This document shows positions 15,532 to 22,858 of a stretch of 29,403 bases of DNA, piece after piece. How positions within the stretch are numbered: position 1 is the stretch's first letter; every line of letters begins with the position of its first letter. The notes beneath the pieces were generated by a model. That model searched no databases. It was not told the DNA's origin and saw only the letters and a list, made by a program, of their open reading frames with translations. The DNA is from Bacteroidales bacterium (GTDB taxonomy: Bacteria > Bacteroidota > Bacteroidia > Bacteroidales > Marinilabiliaceae). The position numbers and the translations under genes were made by a program. The DNA lies in contig CAAFWU010000051.1 in the NCBI GenBank assembly GCA_900766825.1, positions 1 through 29,403 on the forward strand, read 5' to 3'.

Positions 15532-16865
15532 TATTTCAGCAGAGATTCCAATGCCTCGTTCACTTTGCCAAAGGAGAAGCGGCTTCGGATGCGGTCCATC
15601 TTGGCCTTTATCTGTTCATTGCACAAGTTACCTATCGATCCCTCATGGGTGTGGTGCAACTGGCTGCCATCAAATTCAAACTGACCCTGTTCAATCTCCA
15701 TACCCACCTGACGATAGGCATCGCGGAACGGTGTGCCTGCTAATGTGCGGCGGTTTACCTCCTCCACGCTGAAGGCATATTTATATTTTGGATCATTCAT
15801 CACGTCGCGCTCCACCTCTATGTTCTCTATTGCGTAGGCCGTAATGTCTATGCAGTCCTTAATCTCCTCAAACAAAGGAATAAATACCTCCTTAATTATC
15901 TGCATATCACGGAAATATCCGCTTGGTAAGTTGCCCGATATCAAGCGTATGGTATTAGGCGCTCCCTGTATCTTATTGCAGTGAGCACGAACCAATTCAA
16001 ACACATCGGGGTTTTTCTTATGGGGCATAATGCTCGAACCCGTAGTCATCTGCTTGGGCAAGTGTATGAACCCAAAGTTCTGGCTCGTGAAGAGGCAACC
16101 ATCAAACGCCAATCGACCTATTGTCTCTGCCACTGCAGCCAACGCAAAACTTACAATGCGCTCCGTCTTGCCGCGACCCATCTGAGCGTACACCACGTTA
16201 TACGCCAAGTCGTCAAAACCCAGCAACTTGGTCGTCATCGTGCGGTTCAGAGGAAATGAACTGCCGTAGCCTGCTGCCGCTCCTAATGGATTTTGGTTCG
16301 CTACGTCCCATGCTGCAGCCAGCATTGTCATGTCGTCTGTCAGACTCTCTGCATAGGCACCAAACCATAGACCAAACGACGATGGCATTGCCACCTGAAG
16401 GTGCGTGTAGCCTGGTATCAACACATCTTTGTACTTCTCGCTCTGCTGCTGCAGCACATCAAAGAGTTTGCCCAGGTGATTTACAACATCCTCAATCTGA
16501 GCTCGTATGTATAGCTTCAGGTCCAGCAGCACCTGATCGTTGCGAGACCTTCCGCTGTGCACCTTCTTGCCCATGTCGCCCAACTTGCGGGTCAACATCA
16601 ACTCCACCTGAGAATGCACATCCTCTATGTCGTCCTCTATAACAAAACTGCCATCAGCCGCACTCTTATATATCTCCTTAAGCTCGGCCAACAACTGTTT
16701 CAACTCATCCTTCTCCATCAAGCCTATGCTCTCCAACATCGTTATGTGAGCCATCGTGCCAAGCACGTCAAAGGGGGCCAAATGAAGATCCAACTCACGG
16801 TCTTTGCCAACCGTAAAGCGGTCTATGCGTTCGTCTTCTGAATATCCTTTATCCCAGAGTTTCAT
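15531..16865 (-). CDS. argH: Argininosuccinate lyase
   Basis: Splits argininosuccinate into arginine and fumarate, the last step of arginine synthesis. The 444-residue protein has the fumarase/aspartase superfamily signature GSSIMPHKKNPD at about 279-290. It also has HSGRSRNDQVLLDLKLY near 102-118 and GYTHLQVAMPSS near 157-168, all usual in ArgH. Length is normal. It follows the argE homologue by 50 nt and overlaps the lipoprotein gene by one base, so the three are probably one transcript. The product is cytoplasmic. Confidence 0.97.
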   Translation of the reverse strand: MKLWDKGYSEDERIDRFTVGKDRELDLHLAPFDVLGTMAHITMLESIGLMEKDELKQLLAELKEIYKSAADGSFVIEDDIEDVHSQVELMLTRKLGDMGKKVHSGRSRNDQVLLDLKLYIRAQIEDVVNHLGKLFDVLQQQSEKYKDVLIPGYTHLQVAMPSSFGLWFGAYAESLTDDMTMLAAAWDVANQNPLGAAAGYGSSFPLNRTMTTKLLGFDDLAYNVVYAQMGRGKTERIVSFALAAVAETIGRLAFDGCLFTSQNFGFIHLPKQMTTGSSIMPHKKNPDVFELVRAHCNKIQGAPNTIRLISGNLPSGYFRDMQIIKEVFIPLFEEIKDCIDITAYAIENIEVERDVMNDPKYKYAFSVEEVNRRTLAGTPFRDAYRQVGMEIEQGQFEFDGSQLHHTHEGSIGNLCNEQIKAKMDRIRSRFSFGKVNEALESLLK

Positions 16866-16915
16866 CTTCTTATGCTGTTTCTTTAGTTTCTTTATTTGTT
16901 TATCTTTCAGAAATA

Positions 16916-17992
16916 TTAAATCCTCAGCCCTTCGAGCAACCCTATGTATGTCTTCACTCCATGGGCAATCTCGTCCAGACCAATGTACTCGTCTGCGGTA
17001 TGAGAGCGCGCCGAGTCTCCAGGACCAATTTTTATCGATGTAAATGGCATCAACGCCTGATCGCTCATCGTGGGCGACCCAAAAGGTTTAAGACCCATCT
17101 CCATGGCACGCTGAACTATAGGGTGGGTCATTGCTATGGCAGAACTGCGCAAACGGGTCGAGCGCTCTTTCACCTCGCAGCCCACCGTGCGCTTTATCTC
17201 CTCCAGCAACTCCACATTGTCGTATAACTCGTTAACGCGTACATCCACCACAAACGTGCATGTGTCTGGCACCACGTTGTGCTGTGTACCTGCGTTTATC
17301 TGGGTCACCGTTGTCTTCACAGGACCCAAAAACTGGCTCACTCTGTCAAATGTGTGGCTGCTGAACCACTCTATATCCTTCATAGCCAAATATATGGCGT
17401 TTATGCCTTCGTTGCGTGCTGCATGCCCGCTCCGTCCGTGTGCCGTGCAGTCCAACACCATCAAACCCTTCTCGGCCACGGCTGGTTGCATTAGAGTCGG
17501 CTCGCCTACTACGGCCAAACTCACCATACCCAACTCGGGCACTATGCTCTCCAAGCCGTTCCTACCGCTCACCTCCTCTTCGCACGATGCTGCAAAAACC
17601 AAACTATATGGTCTCTCCGCCTCGCTCTCAGTCAGATAACGATATGTGGCCAGCAGACTCACCAAAGGACCGCCTGCATCATTACTGCCCAATCCATAAA
17701 GCCGACCATCTTCAATCGTTGCCTTATACGGGTCTCGAGTGTAGCCCGCCGCTGGTTTCACTGTGTCTATGTGAGAATTAAGCAGTATCACTGGTTTTCC
17801 TTCGTGACAAGACAATTCCTTAATCCACACATTGTTACCCTTGCGGTTCACGCTCATGCCCCACATCGTCAGCCTTTGCTCCAGTAGGTCTGCAACGGCC
17901 TTTTCGTCACGGCTCACCGAGGGAGTCTCTATCATGCTTTGCAGCAACTCTATCGACTCCGCAGTTAACTCTTCTATTCGCTTTTGGTCCAT
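16916..17992 (-). CDS. argE: M20 family N-acyl amino acid deacylase (ArgE-like)
   Basis: A 358-residue zinc hydrolase of the ArgE/DapE group. Metal ligands and catalytic residues are visible: LLNSHIDTVKP (His, catalytic Asp, about 70-80), GLGSNDAGGP (bridging Asp, near 105), SCEEEVSGRNG (Glu-Glu) and GDSARSHTADEY (C-terminal His). GRSGHAARNEG marks the dimerisation domain. Its position beside argH and argB points to arginine synthesis. In Bacteroides the pathway uses N-succinylornithine and N-succinylcitrulline, so the natural substrate here may be N-succinyl- or N-acetylcitrulline rather than acetylornithine; the sequence alone does not decide. It lies 235 nt after argB and 50 nt before argH. 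Confidence 0.88.
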   Translation of the reverse strand: MDQKRIEELTAESIELLQSMIETPSVSRDEKAVADLLEQRLTMWGMSVNRKGNNVWIKELSCHEGKPVILLNSHIDTVKPAAGYTRDPYKATIEDGRLYGLGSNDAGGPLVSLLATYRYLTESEAERPYSLVFAASCEEEVSGRNGLESIVPELGMVSLAVVGEPTLMQPAVAEKGLMVLDCTAHGRSGHAARNEGINAIYLAMKDIEWFSSHTFDRVSQFLGPVKTTVTQINAGTQHNVVPDTCTFVVDVRVNELYDNVELLEEIKRTVGCEVKERSTRLRSSAIAMTHPIVQRAMEMGLKPFGSPTMSDQALMPFTSIKIGPGDSARSHTADEYIGLDEIAHGVKTYIGLLEGLRI

Positions 17993-18227
17993 CTCCTTGG
18001 GTCAAATATTAGCTCTTTTTCAGTGCCTTCATGTGTTGCATAATCAGTAGAGCAGAACGCAAAACCATAAAAGGTTTTATCTCTCTTAACTTTATAGAAC
18101 AACATACTGAAACTCAGTAAGTAGTCCCCGTATCTTCTCTAAAGCGAAAGCAACCCGAAAACATTGCTTTAACCAACCATGCAACAGCCTATATGATAGT
18201 TTCTTTTCGGTAGCACTTGTTTTATTC
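17993..18227. other. argB-argE intergenic region with small hairpins
   Basis: No gene is seen in these 235 bases. AAAGCAA (18147-18153) pairs with TTGCTTT (18164-18170). AAAACC and GGTTTT flank 18069-18083 and form a weak stem. Neither has a clear U-tail on the minus strand. An internal promoter or an attenuator for argE is possible but not supported by a recognisable motif. Confidence 0.35.
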
Positions 18228-19019
18228 TTACAACTTTAGCGTAGTGCCCAGTCCAGTGCGTAATCCCTCTACGTTAGTTATTACAACACTGCCAACACCC
18301 CTACGCAAAGCCTCGAAACCATTATCCAACTTTGGTATCATACCTGCGGCCACAACGCCAGTCTTCTGGTGTTCCTTAAACGTAGCGTAGTCCAGCTCCT
18401 TTATCAGTGTACTGTCATCCTCGGCATCCAGCAAAACGCCTGCCTTCTCAAAACAGTACACCAATCTTACGTTTGCACCCGCCTGCTGAGCCATAGCCCT
18501 TGCCAGCTCACTCGCAATCGTGTCAGCATTCGTATTCAGCAAAAGACCTTGCCCATCATGAGTTATAGGAGACATTACAGGCACAACACCTTGTCCAATA
18601 AGCGATGATAATACCCCAGTTTCAACCTCGCGAACATCGCCAACAAAGCCAAAGTCAACAACTTGACCATCCGACATAGTCTTAGGTGCCCTCTTATCCG
18701 AGCATATAACCCCAAGATCAGCACCCGTGAAACCCATAGCATTCACACCACGCTTCTGCAACTGAGCCACAATGTTCTTGTTCACCAAGCCTGCGTACAC
18801 CATTGTCACAACCTTCAGCGTCTCTGCATCCGTAATGCGCCTTCCCTCAACCATGTGAGCCTCTATGCCCAATCGCTCCGAAAGCTTCGTGGCCGAACGA
18901 CCGCCGCCATGCACCAACGCCTTGTTGCCGCGCAACTCAGCAAAATCATCCAACAACGACGACAGTGATGCTTCTTCTTCCACCACCTTGCCGCCAACTT
19001 TTACTATTGTAAGTTCCAT
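18228..19019 (-). CDS. argB: Acetylglutamate kinase family protein
   Basis: Phosphorylates the side-chain carboxylate of N-acyl-glutamate in arginine synthesis. The 263-residue protein shows the amino acid kinase pattern: TIVKVGGKVVEEE (3-15), ALVHGGGRSATKLSERLG (about 33-50), VEGRRITDAETLKVV (55-70), and INPKLD-like MIPKLDNGFEAL near the C terminus. The start is placed at 19019 (MELTIVKVGG), as in relatives; the ATG at 19049 would add ten residues. In Bacteroidota the acyl group may be succinyl rather than acetyl. It is the first arg gene of the minus-strand run. Upstream lies a C-rich spacer with a GC palindrome. Confidence 0.92.
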   Translation of the reverse strand: MELTIVKVGGKVVEEEASLSSLLDDFAELRGNKALVHGGGRSATKLSERLGIEAHMVEGRRITDAETLKVVTMVYAGLVNKNIVAQLQKRGVNAMGFTGADLGVICSDKRAPKTMSDGQVVDFGFVGDVREVETGVLSSLIGQGVVPVMSPITHDGQGLLLNTNADTIASELARAMAQQAGANVRLVYCFEKAGVLLDAEDDSTLIKELDYATFKEHQKTGVVAAGMIPKLDNGFEALRRGVGSVVITNVEGLRTGLGTTLKL

Positions 19020-19155
19020 TTTATCCAATGACCTGTTTTGTTTACACATGTTTTGTGCAAAAATAATTAAAACTTACCAAGCCCAGCCATCCCCCCTCCC
19101 TTTTCTCAAAACTTTCCCCTCCCACCTCCTGTGTCCCAGTCCCTTCCTCCTCAAA

Positions 19156-19171
19156 GGGCGCGACCGCGCCC
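19156..19171. repeat. Solitary copy of the GGGCGC palindrome
   Basis: GGGCGCGACCGCGCCC is a 6-bp perfect stem (GGGCGC/GCGCCC) with a GACC loop. The same 16 bases occur at 28672-28687 inside the repeat cluster near the rRNA operon. As there, the palindrome is followed by C-runs and A-runs (to about 19207). The whole gap 19020-19250 is strongly C-rich, holds no gene, and is otherwise featureless. Confidence 0.7.
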
Positions 19172-19250
19172 CCCTACTCAAAGCCCCCCCAAAAAAAAAA
19201 TCCCCCCTCCGCAACCGCGAAGAGAGGAAAAAGTACCCTTCAGCCAATCC

Positions 19251-19853
19251 CTAAAGACTAACCGAAATAAAAATATCTTGCAAACTCTTGTAAGTCTTCT
19301 CAGCCTCCAGCTTCATCAACTTACGTGAAACCCAACGAGCATCCGTTATACCCTCAGCTTGCTCTGGAGTCAACTTTGGTCTGCCTGGCACCGACATCGA
19401 AAACCATACAGTCTTCTTTACAACCAGCTGCCCGTCAACATAGTACGTGTGGTATGTATCACCAATATGGTCAATCACATTCATACCCTCCAAACCAGTC
19501 TCCTCCTGAACCTCGCGCATAGCCGTGTCCACAGGACCCTCGCCTGGCTCCGCCTTGCCCTTGGGTAAGTCGGCAAAACCACGGCGGTCTATAACCAAAT
19601 ACTCATCGTCACCATCGTGTATCACACCACCAGCTGCATGTATTATGGGGAACATTGACAAGAAGGTCTTTTGCAATCCCACTTCGTCTTCGGCCAAAAT
19701 GCACATATCTGGTGCATCTGGGTCCTTCTCAAACTGATCCACCAACTCGCGTAGCTGCTCCGCATCCGTGTAGTACTCCACGCGTTGGTAGCCAACCGTG
19801 GCAAAGCTCATGGCGTCGAGCTTGATGTGGCGGTCGTTAAAAAATACCTTCAT
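19251..19853 (-). CDS. Nudix hydrolase
   Basis: Hydrolyses a nucleoside-diphosphate-linked substrate; which one is not predictable. The Nudix box is complete: GKAEPGEGPVDTAM followed by REVQEETGL (pattern Gx5Ex7REUxEExGU) at about residues 107-129 of the 200-residue form. It is preceded by YLVIDRRGFADLPKG, the usual strand before the box. The first ~75 residues form an extra N-terminal part of unknown role. The start is placed at 19853 (MKVFFNDRHIKL); an in-frame ATG at 19877 would add eight polar residues. It lies 160 nt after asnS on the same strand and may share its transcript. The product is cytoplasmic, with no export signal. Confidence 0.9.
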   Translation of the reverse strand: MKVFFNDRHIKLDAMSFATVGYQRVEYYTDAEQLRELVDQFEKDPDAPDMCILAEDEVGLQKTFLSMFPIIHAAGGVIHDGDDEYLVIDRRGFADLPKGKAEPGEGPVDTAMREVQEETGLEGMNVIDHIGDTYHTYYVDGQLVVKKTVWFSMSVPGRPKLTPEQAEGITDARWVSRKLMKLEAEKTYKSLQDIFISVSL

Positions 19854-20013
19854 CTTTCTGTTGTTGTCAGCCCCCATCTACTCTAAACTCCAGTCACTCT
19901 CATGACTTTTGCTCATTGCGCAGGAGACTGTGGTTGCTGTTGTTGACTTATCTGTGGAAAATGGGAATGGTCAAGGCTTCTGTCGCCCAAACCATCCCAT
20001 CTTTTTTCTTAGC

Positions 20014-21420
20014 TTAGAATTCAGCGCGACCTGGAGTACGGGGGAATGGTATCACATCGCGAATATTCGCCATACCTGTCACAAAAAGTATCAGACGCTC
20101 AAAACCCAAGCCAAAACCCGAGTGAGGACACGACCCATACTTACGTGTGTCCAAATACCACCACATATCCTTCATCGGGATATTCAACTCCTGAATGCGA
20201 GCCAACAACTTATCGTAGTCTGCCTCACGCTCCGAGCCGCCTATTATCTCGCCTATGCGAGGGAACAAAACGTCCATGGCACGCACTGTCTTGCCATCCT
20301 CGTTCTGTTTCATATAGAACGCCTTGATCTCCTTTGGATAGTCCGTCAAGATCACAGGCTTCTTAAAGTGCTCCTCAACCAAGAAACGCTCGTGCTCCGA
20401 TGCCAAGTCTGCTCCCCAGAACACTGGGAACTCAAACTTCTTGCCCTTTGCCACAGCTTCCTCCAGTATCTTGATACCCTCCGTATATGGCAAGCGGACA
20501 AACTCATGACTCGTTACAAAACGCAGACGCTCAATAAGTTCAGGATCTATCATCTTGTTCAAGAACTCCAAATCCTCCATGCAATGATCCAATGCCCACT
20601 GCACGCAGTATTTTATGAATTCCTCTGCCAAATCCATGTTATCCGTGATGTCGTAGAAAGCCATCTCGGGCTCTATCATCCAAAACTCTGCCAAGTGACG
20701 TGGCGTGTTCGAATTCTCCGCACGGAACGTTGGACCAAAAGTGTATATCGCACCCAATGCCGTAGCCGCCAACTCTCCCTCCAACTGACCAGACACCGTC
20801 AAACTCGTTGGACCTCCAAAGAAATCCTGTGAGTAGTCAACACTGCCGTCCTCTTTCTTGGGCACGTTATTCAAATCCAGTGTCGTCACCTGAAACATCT
20901 GACCTGCTCCCTCACAGTCCGAACCAGTTATCAGTGGTGTGTTGAAGTAAACAAAACCTCTGTCGTTGAAGAACTTATGTATTGCAAATGCCATCGCATT
21001 GCGGATGCGGAAGATAGCACCAAACGTGTTCGTGCGAGGACGCAAGTGCGCTATCTCGCGAAGATACTCCCACGAGTGACCCTTCTTCTGCAACGGAAAT
21101 GTGGCGTCTGCATCGCCCAATATCTCTATGCTCTCGGCCTGAACCTCTACGCTCTGGCCTTTTCCCTGAGAGGCCACCAAGTTGCCAGTCACCGATACGC
21201 AAGCTCCTGTTGTCAGTCGGCGCAGCGTCTCTGCCTCTGTCTTCGCTGGGTCTATCACCACCTGAAGATTCGATACCGACGAGCCATCGTTTAGGGCAAC
21301 AAAGCTCACTTGCTTACTGTCGCGGCGGGTGCGTATCCACCCCTTCACCGTCACGGGCTTGCCAGTCTCTGCACTCATCTCGGGCTGGCGCATGATCTCC
21401 ACGATTCTTTTTGGTCGCAT
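20014..21420 (-). CDS. asnS: Asparaginyl-tRNA synthetase
   Basis: Charges tRNA-Asn with asparagine. The 468-residue class IIb synthetase has an N-terminal OB-fold anticodon-binding domain (VTVKGWIRTRRDSKQVSFV, about 23-41). In the catalytic core, motif 2 is FRAENSNTPRHLAEFWMIE and motif 3 is GLGFERLILFVTGMANIRD. The ending RDVIPFPRTPGRAEF is typical for AsnRS, and DVIPFPR with the absence of a GAD domain separates it from AspRS. Length matches the family. A promoter with a perfect -7 box lies about 50 nt upstream. Confidence 0.96.
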   Translation of the reverse strand: MRPKRIVEIMRQPEMSAETGKPVTVKGWIRTRRDSKQVSFVALNDGSSVSNLQVVIDPAKTEAETLRRLTTGACVSVTGNLVASQGKGQSVEVQAESIEILGDADATFPLQKKGHSWEYLREIAHLRPRTNTFGAIFRIRNAMAFAIHKFFNDRGFVYFNTPLITGSDCEGAGQMFQVTTLDLNNVPKKEDGSVDYSQDFFGGPTSLTVSGQLEGELAATALGAIYTFGPTFRAENSNTPRHLAEFWMIEPEMAFYDITDNMDLAEEFIKYCVQWALDHCMEDLEFLNKMIDPELIERLRFVTSHEFVRLPYTEGIKILEEAVAKGKKFEFPVFWGADLASEHERFLVEEHFKKPVILTDYPKEIKAFYMKQNEDGKTVRAMDVLFPRIGEIIGGSEREADYDKLLARIQELNIPMKDMWWYLDTRKYGSCPHSGFGLGFERLILFVTGMANIRDVIPFPRTPGRAEF

Positions 21421-21470
21421 GATTGGTTGTTATAGGTTAGTTTCCTGTTTTCGTTTTTCTTTATTTTTGG

Positions 21471-21478
21471 CAAATATA
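21471..21478 (-). promoter_or_regulatory. -7 box of the asnS promoter
   Basis: On the minus strand TATATTTG fits the Bacteroidota -7 consensus TAnnTTTG exactly, about 50 nt before the asnS ATG. A TTTG at the -33 position was not found, so the call rests on one box and its location. Confidence 0.5.
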
Positions 21479-21750
21479 GTGATAAGAAGTGATAATAATC
21501 CCCTCTTTTATTATAATTAGCACTAAACTTTCCTTTATTTTTTCTCTCTCCTTTTTTGTAACATTTTGTTTCCTCAATGCGTTACAACCACAACCTCCCA
21601 TATCTTTCGGGTTGAGGATTTCCCTCCCCTTTCTTGGGCTCGTGGTGGCATAGCCTCACCCAACAAGTCAACTCCGCATACTTCCAAGAGCGCACTCCGT
21701 GGAGTCGCATTTTGCCAATGGGCAACTAACATTTTAACCATTTTTTTTAG
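21479..21750. other. Divergent intergenic region, asnS / lipoprotein
   Basis: This spacer between divergent genes contains no supported coding sequence. TTTTTTGTAACATTTTG (about 21552-21568) has promoter-like TTTG elements but irregular spacing. Downstream of it the C-rich DNA up to 21750 would be a leader for the lipoprotein gene. No strong hairpin was seen. Confidence 0.35.
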
Positions 21751-22695
21751 ATGAAAAAATTTCTGACTATTGCAGCTTGTGCAGCCGTTTGCGCCTCTAT
21801 GCTCTCCGCTTGCAGCGACGACGACGATGATGATGACATCTACACTGCCGATTTCTCCTCAATTGCAAAAATCTCTAACCTCGGTCTCTCCTCTGTAAGT
21901 TCCTTTACGGGCATCAACGGCTACCTTCTCTCCGACCGAAAGGGCTGGGCCGACGTCGCTTGCTACACAAAATACTCCGTAAGCGAGGACCAAGCTCTCC
22001 CCTTTACCCCAACTTCCGATTTCGTCGACAAGTTCTATGGCGGCATCTGCCCCATTAGCTCCTCTTCCACTTCCTACGAGTACTATCTCCCCATCACTGG
22101 CTCTTTCCACAGAGGATCATCGGGTCTCCTCTGCAACCCTGGCTCCATGGTAAAGGCTCTCTTCTCGCGTCGCCACTTCGCTGTCGACATGAGTTCTGTC
22201 CTCAGCCAATTTATCCTCGATGACGCAATCGGCATCTATGTCTGCCCAACCAAGGCCTACGAGTATCTCGAGACCTCCGATGGACTCCAAACCCTCGGCA
22301 TAACCCAGTCCGTTAAAAACTGTCGTATTCAGTTCTGTGTCTATGGCTTCATAAATCACATCTCCACTGGTAGCTGGAGCGAAATTGTTGATATTTGCAA
22401 AAACACTGCCTCTAACGTAGTCTCTGGCGGTACCATCTGCTCCGATGTCATCACTCTCGCACAGTCCGATGACAACGGAACTTGGACCGTCAACAAAAAC
22501 TGGCAGTACATGTCACTCTCTTCCATCGAGGACTACTACTTCTTCCAGTGCGTTCTCCGTGTCGTCAACTCCAACGGTCAAGAAATTTCCAACTTCAAAC
22601 TTCAGGATGCCATTGAGGGCTACAACGGACTCAACTACTGTGTCCTCGACGACTTCTCCTGCGAGGGTGGCAACGACTTCCTCGAGAACTTCTAA
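21751..22695 (+). CDS. Surface-type lipoprotein of unknown function
   Basis: A 314-residue lipoprotein: the signal peptide ends in MLSAC (lipobox), and the anchor Cys is followed by Ser and seven Asp. In Bacteroidota an acidic stretch right after the Cys acts as an export signal to the cell surface, so this protein is probably surface exposed. I do not recognise the ~285-residue mature part. It contains Trp/Tyr/Phe-rich strands and is beta-rich in appearance. It also contains several Cys (TYR/CYS-type motifs such as GICPIS, YVCPTKAYEY, KNCRIQFCVYG, TICSDV, NYCVLDDFSC) that could form disulfides. It is monocistronic with a strong terminator 53 nt downstream. Codons are strongly C-ending, like the other plus-strand genes here. 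Confidence 0.82.
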   Translation: MKKFLTIAACAAVCASMLSACSDDDDDDDIYTADFSSIAKISNLGLSSVSSFTGINGYLLSDRKGWADVACYTKYSVSEDQALPFTPTSDFVDKFYGGICPISSSSTSYEYYLPITGSFHRGSSGLLCNPGSMVKALFSRRHFAVDMSSVLSQFILDDAIGIYVCPTKAYEYLETSDGLQTLGITQSVKNCRIQFCVYGFINHISTGSWSEIVDICKNTASNVVSGGTICSDVITLAQSDDNGTWTVNKNWQYMSLSSIEDYYFFQCVLRVVNSNGQEISNFKLQDAIEGYNGLNYCVLDDFSCEGGNDFLENF

Positions 22696-22747
22696 TCCGT
22701 CACACAATCACTTTGTGAGACATCTATACTAAACACCATTACCCTCA

Positions 22748-22788
22748 GGGCGAGACTCTTTCTTTTTGAGTCTCGCCCTCCTCTTTTT
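22748..22788 (+). terminator. Intrinsic terminator after the lipoprotein gene
   Basis: GGGCGAGACTC (22748-22758) pairs perfectly with GAGTCTCGCCC (22768-22778) around a T-rich 9-nt loop, followed by TCCTCTTTTTG. It separates the lipoprotein from the protease operon. Confidence 0.92.
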
Positions 22789-22858
22789 GCCCCACACCCT
22801 CCTTTTCTTTCCCTCGTTTCGTTTTTTTTTGCTATTTTGCATCATATAATCCCATCCG

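Noticed and set aside
17993..18227. tRNA or riboswitch between argB and argE
   Set aside because: No cloverleaf, no conserved T-loop sequence and no recognisable riboswitch core were found; only short AT-rich stems.
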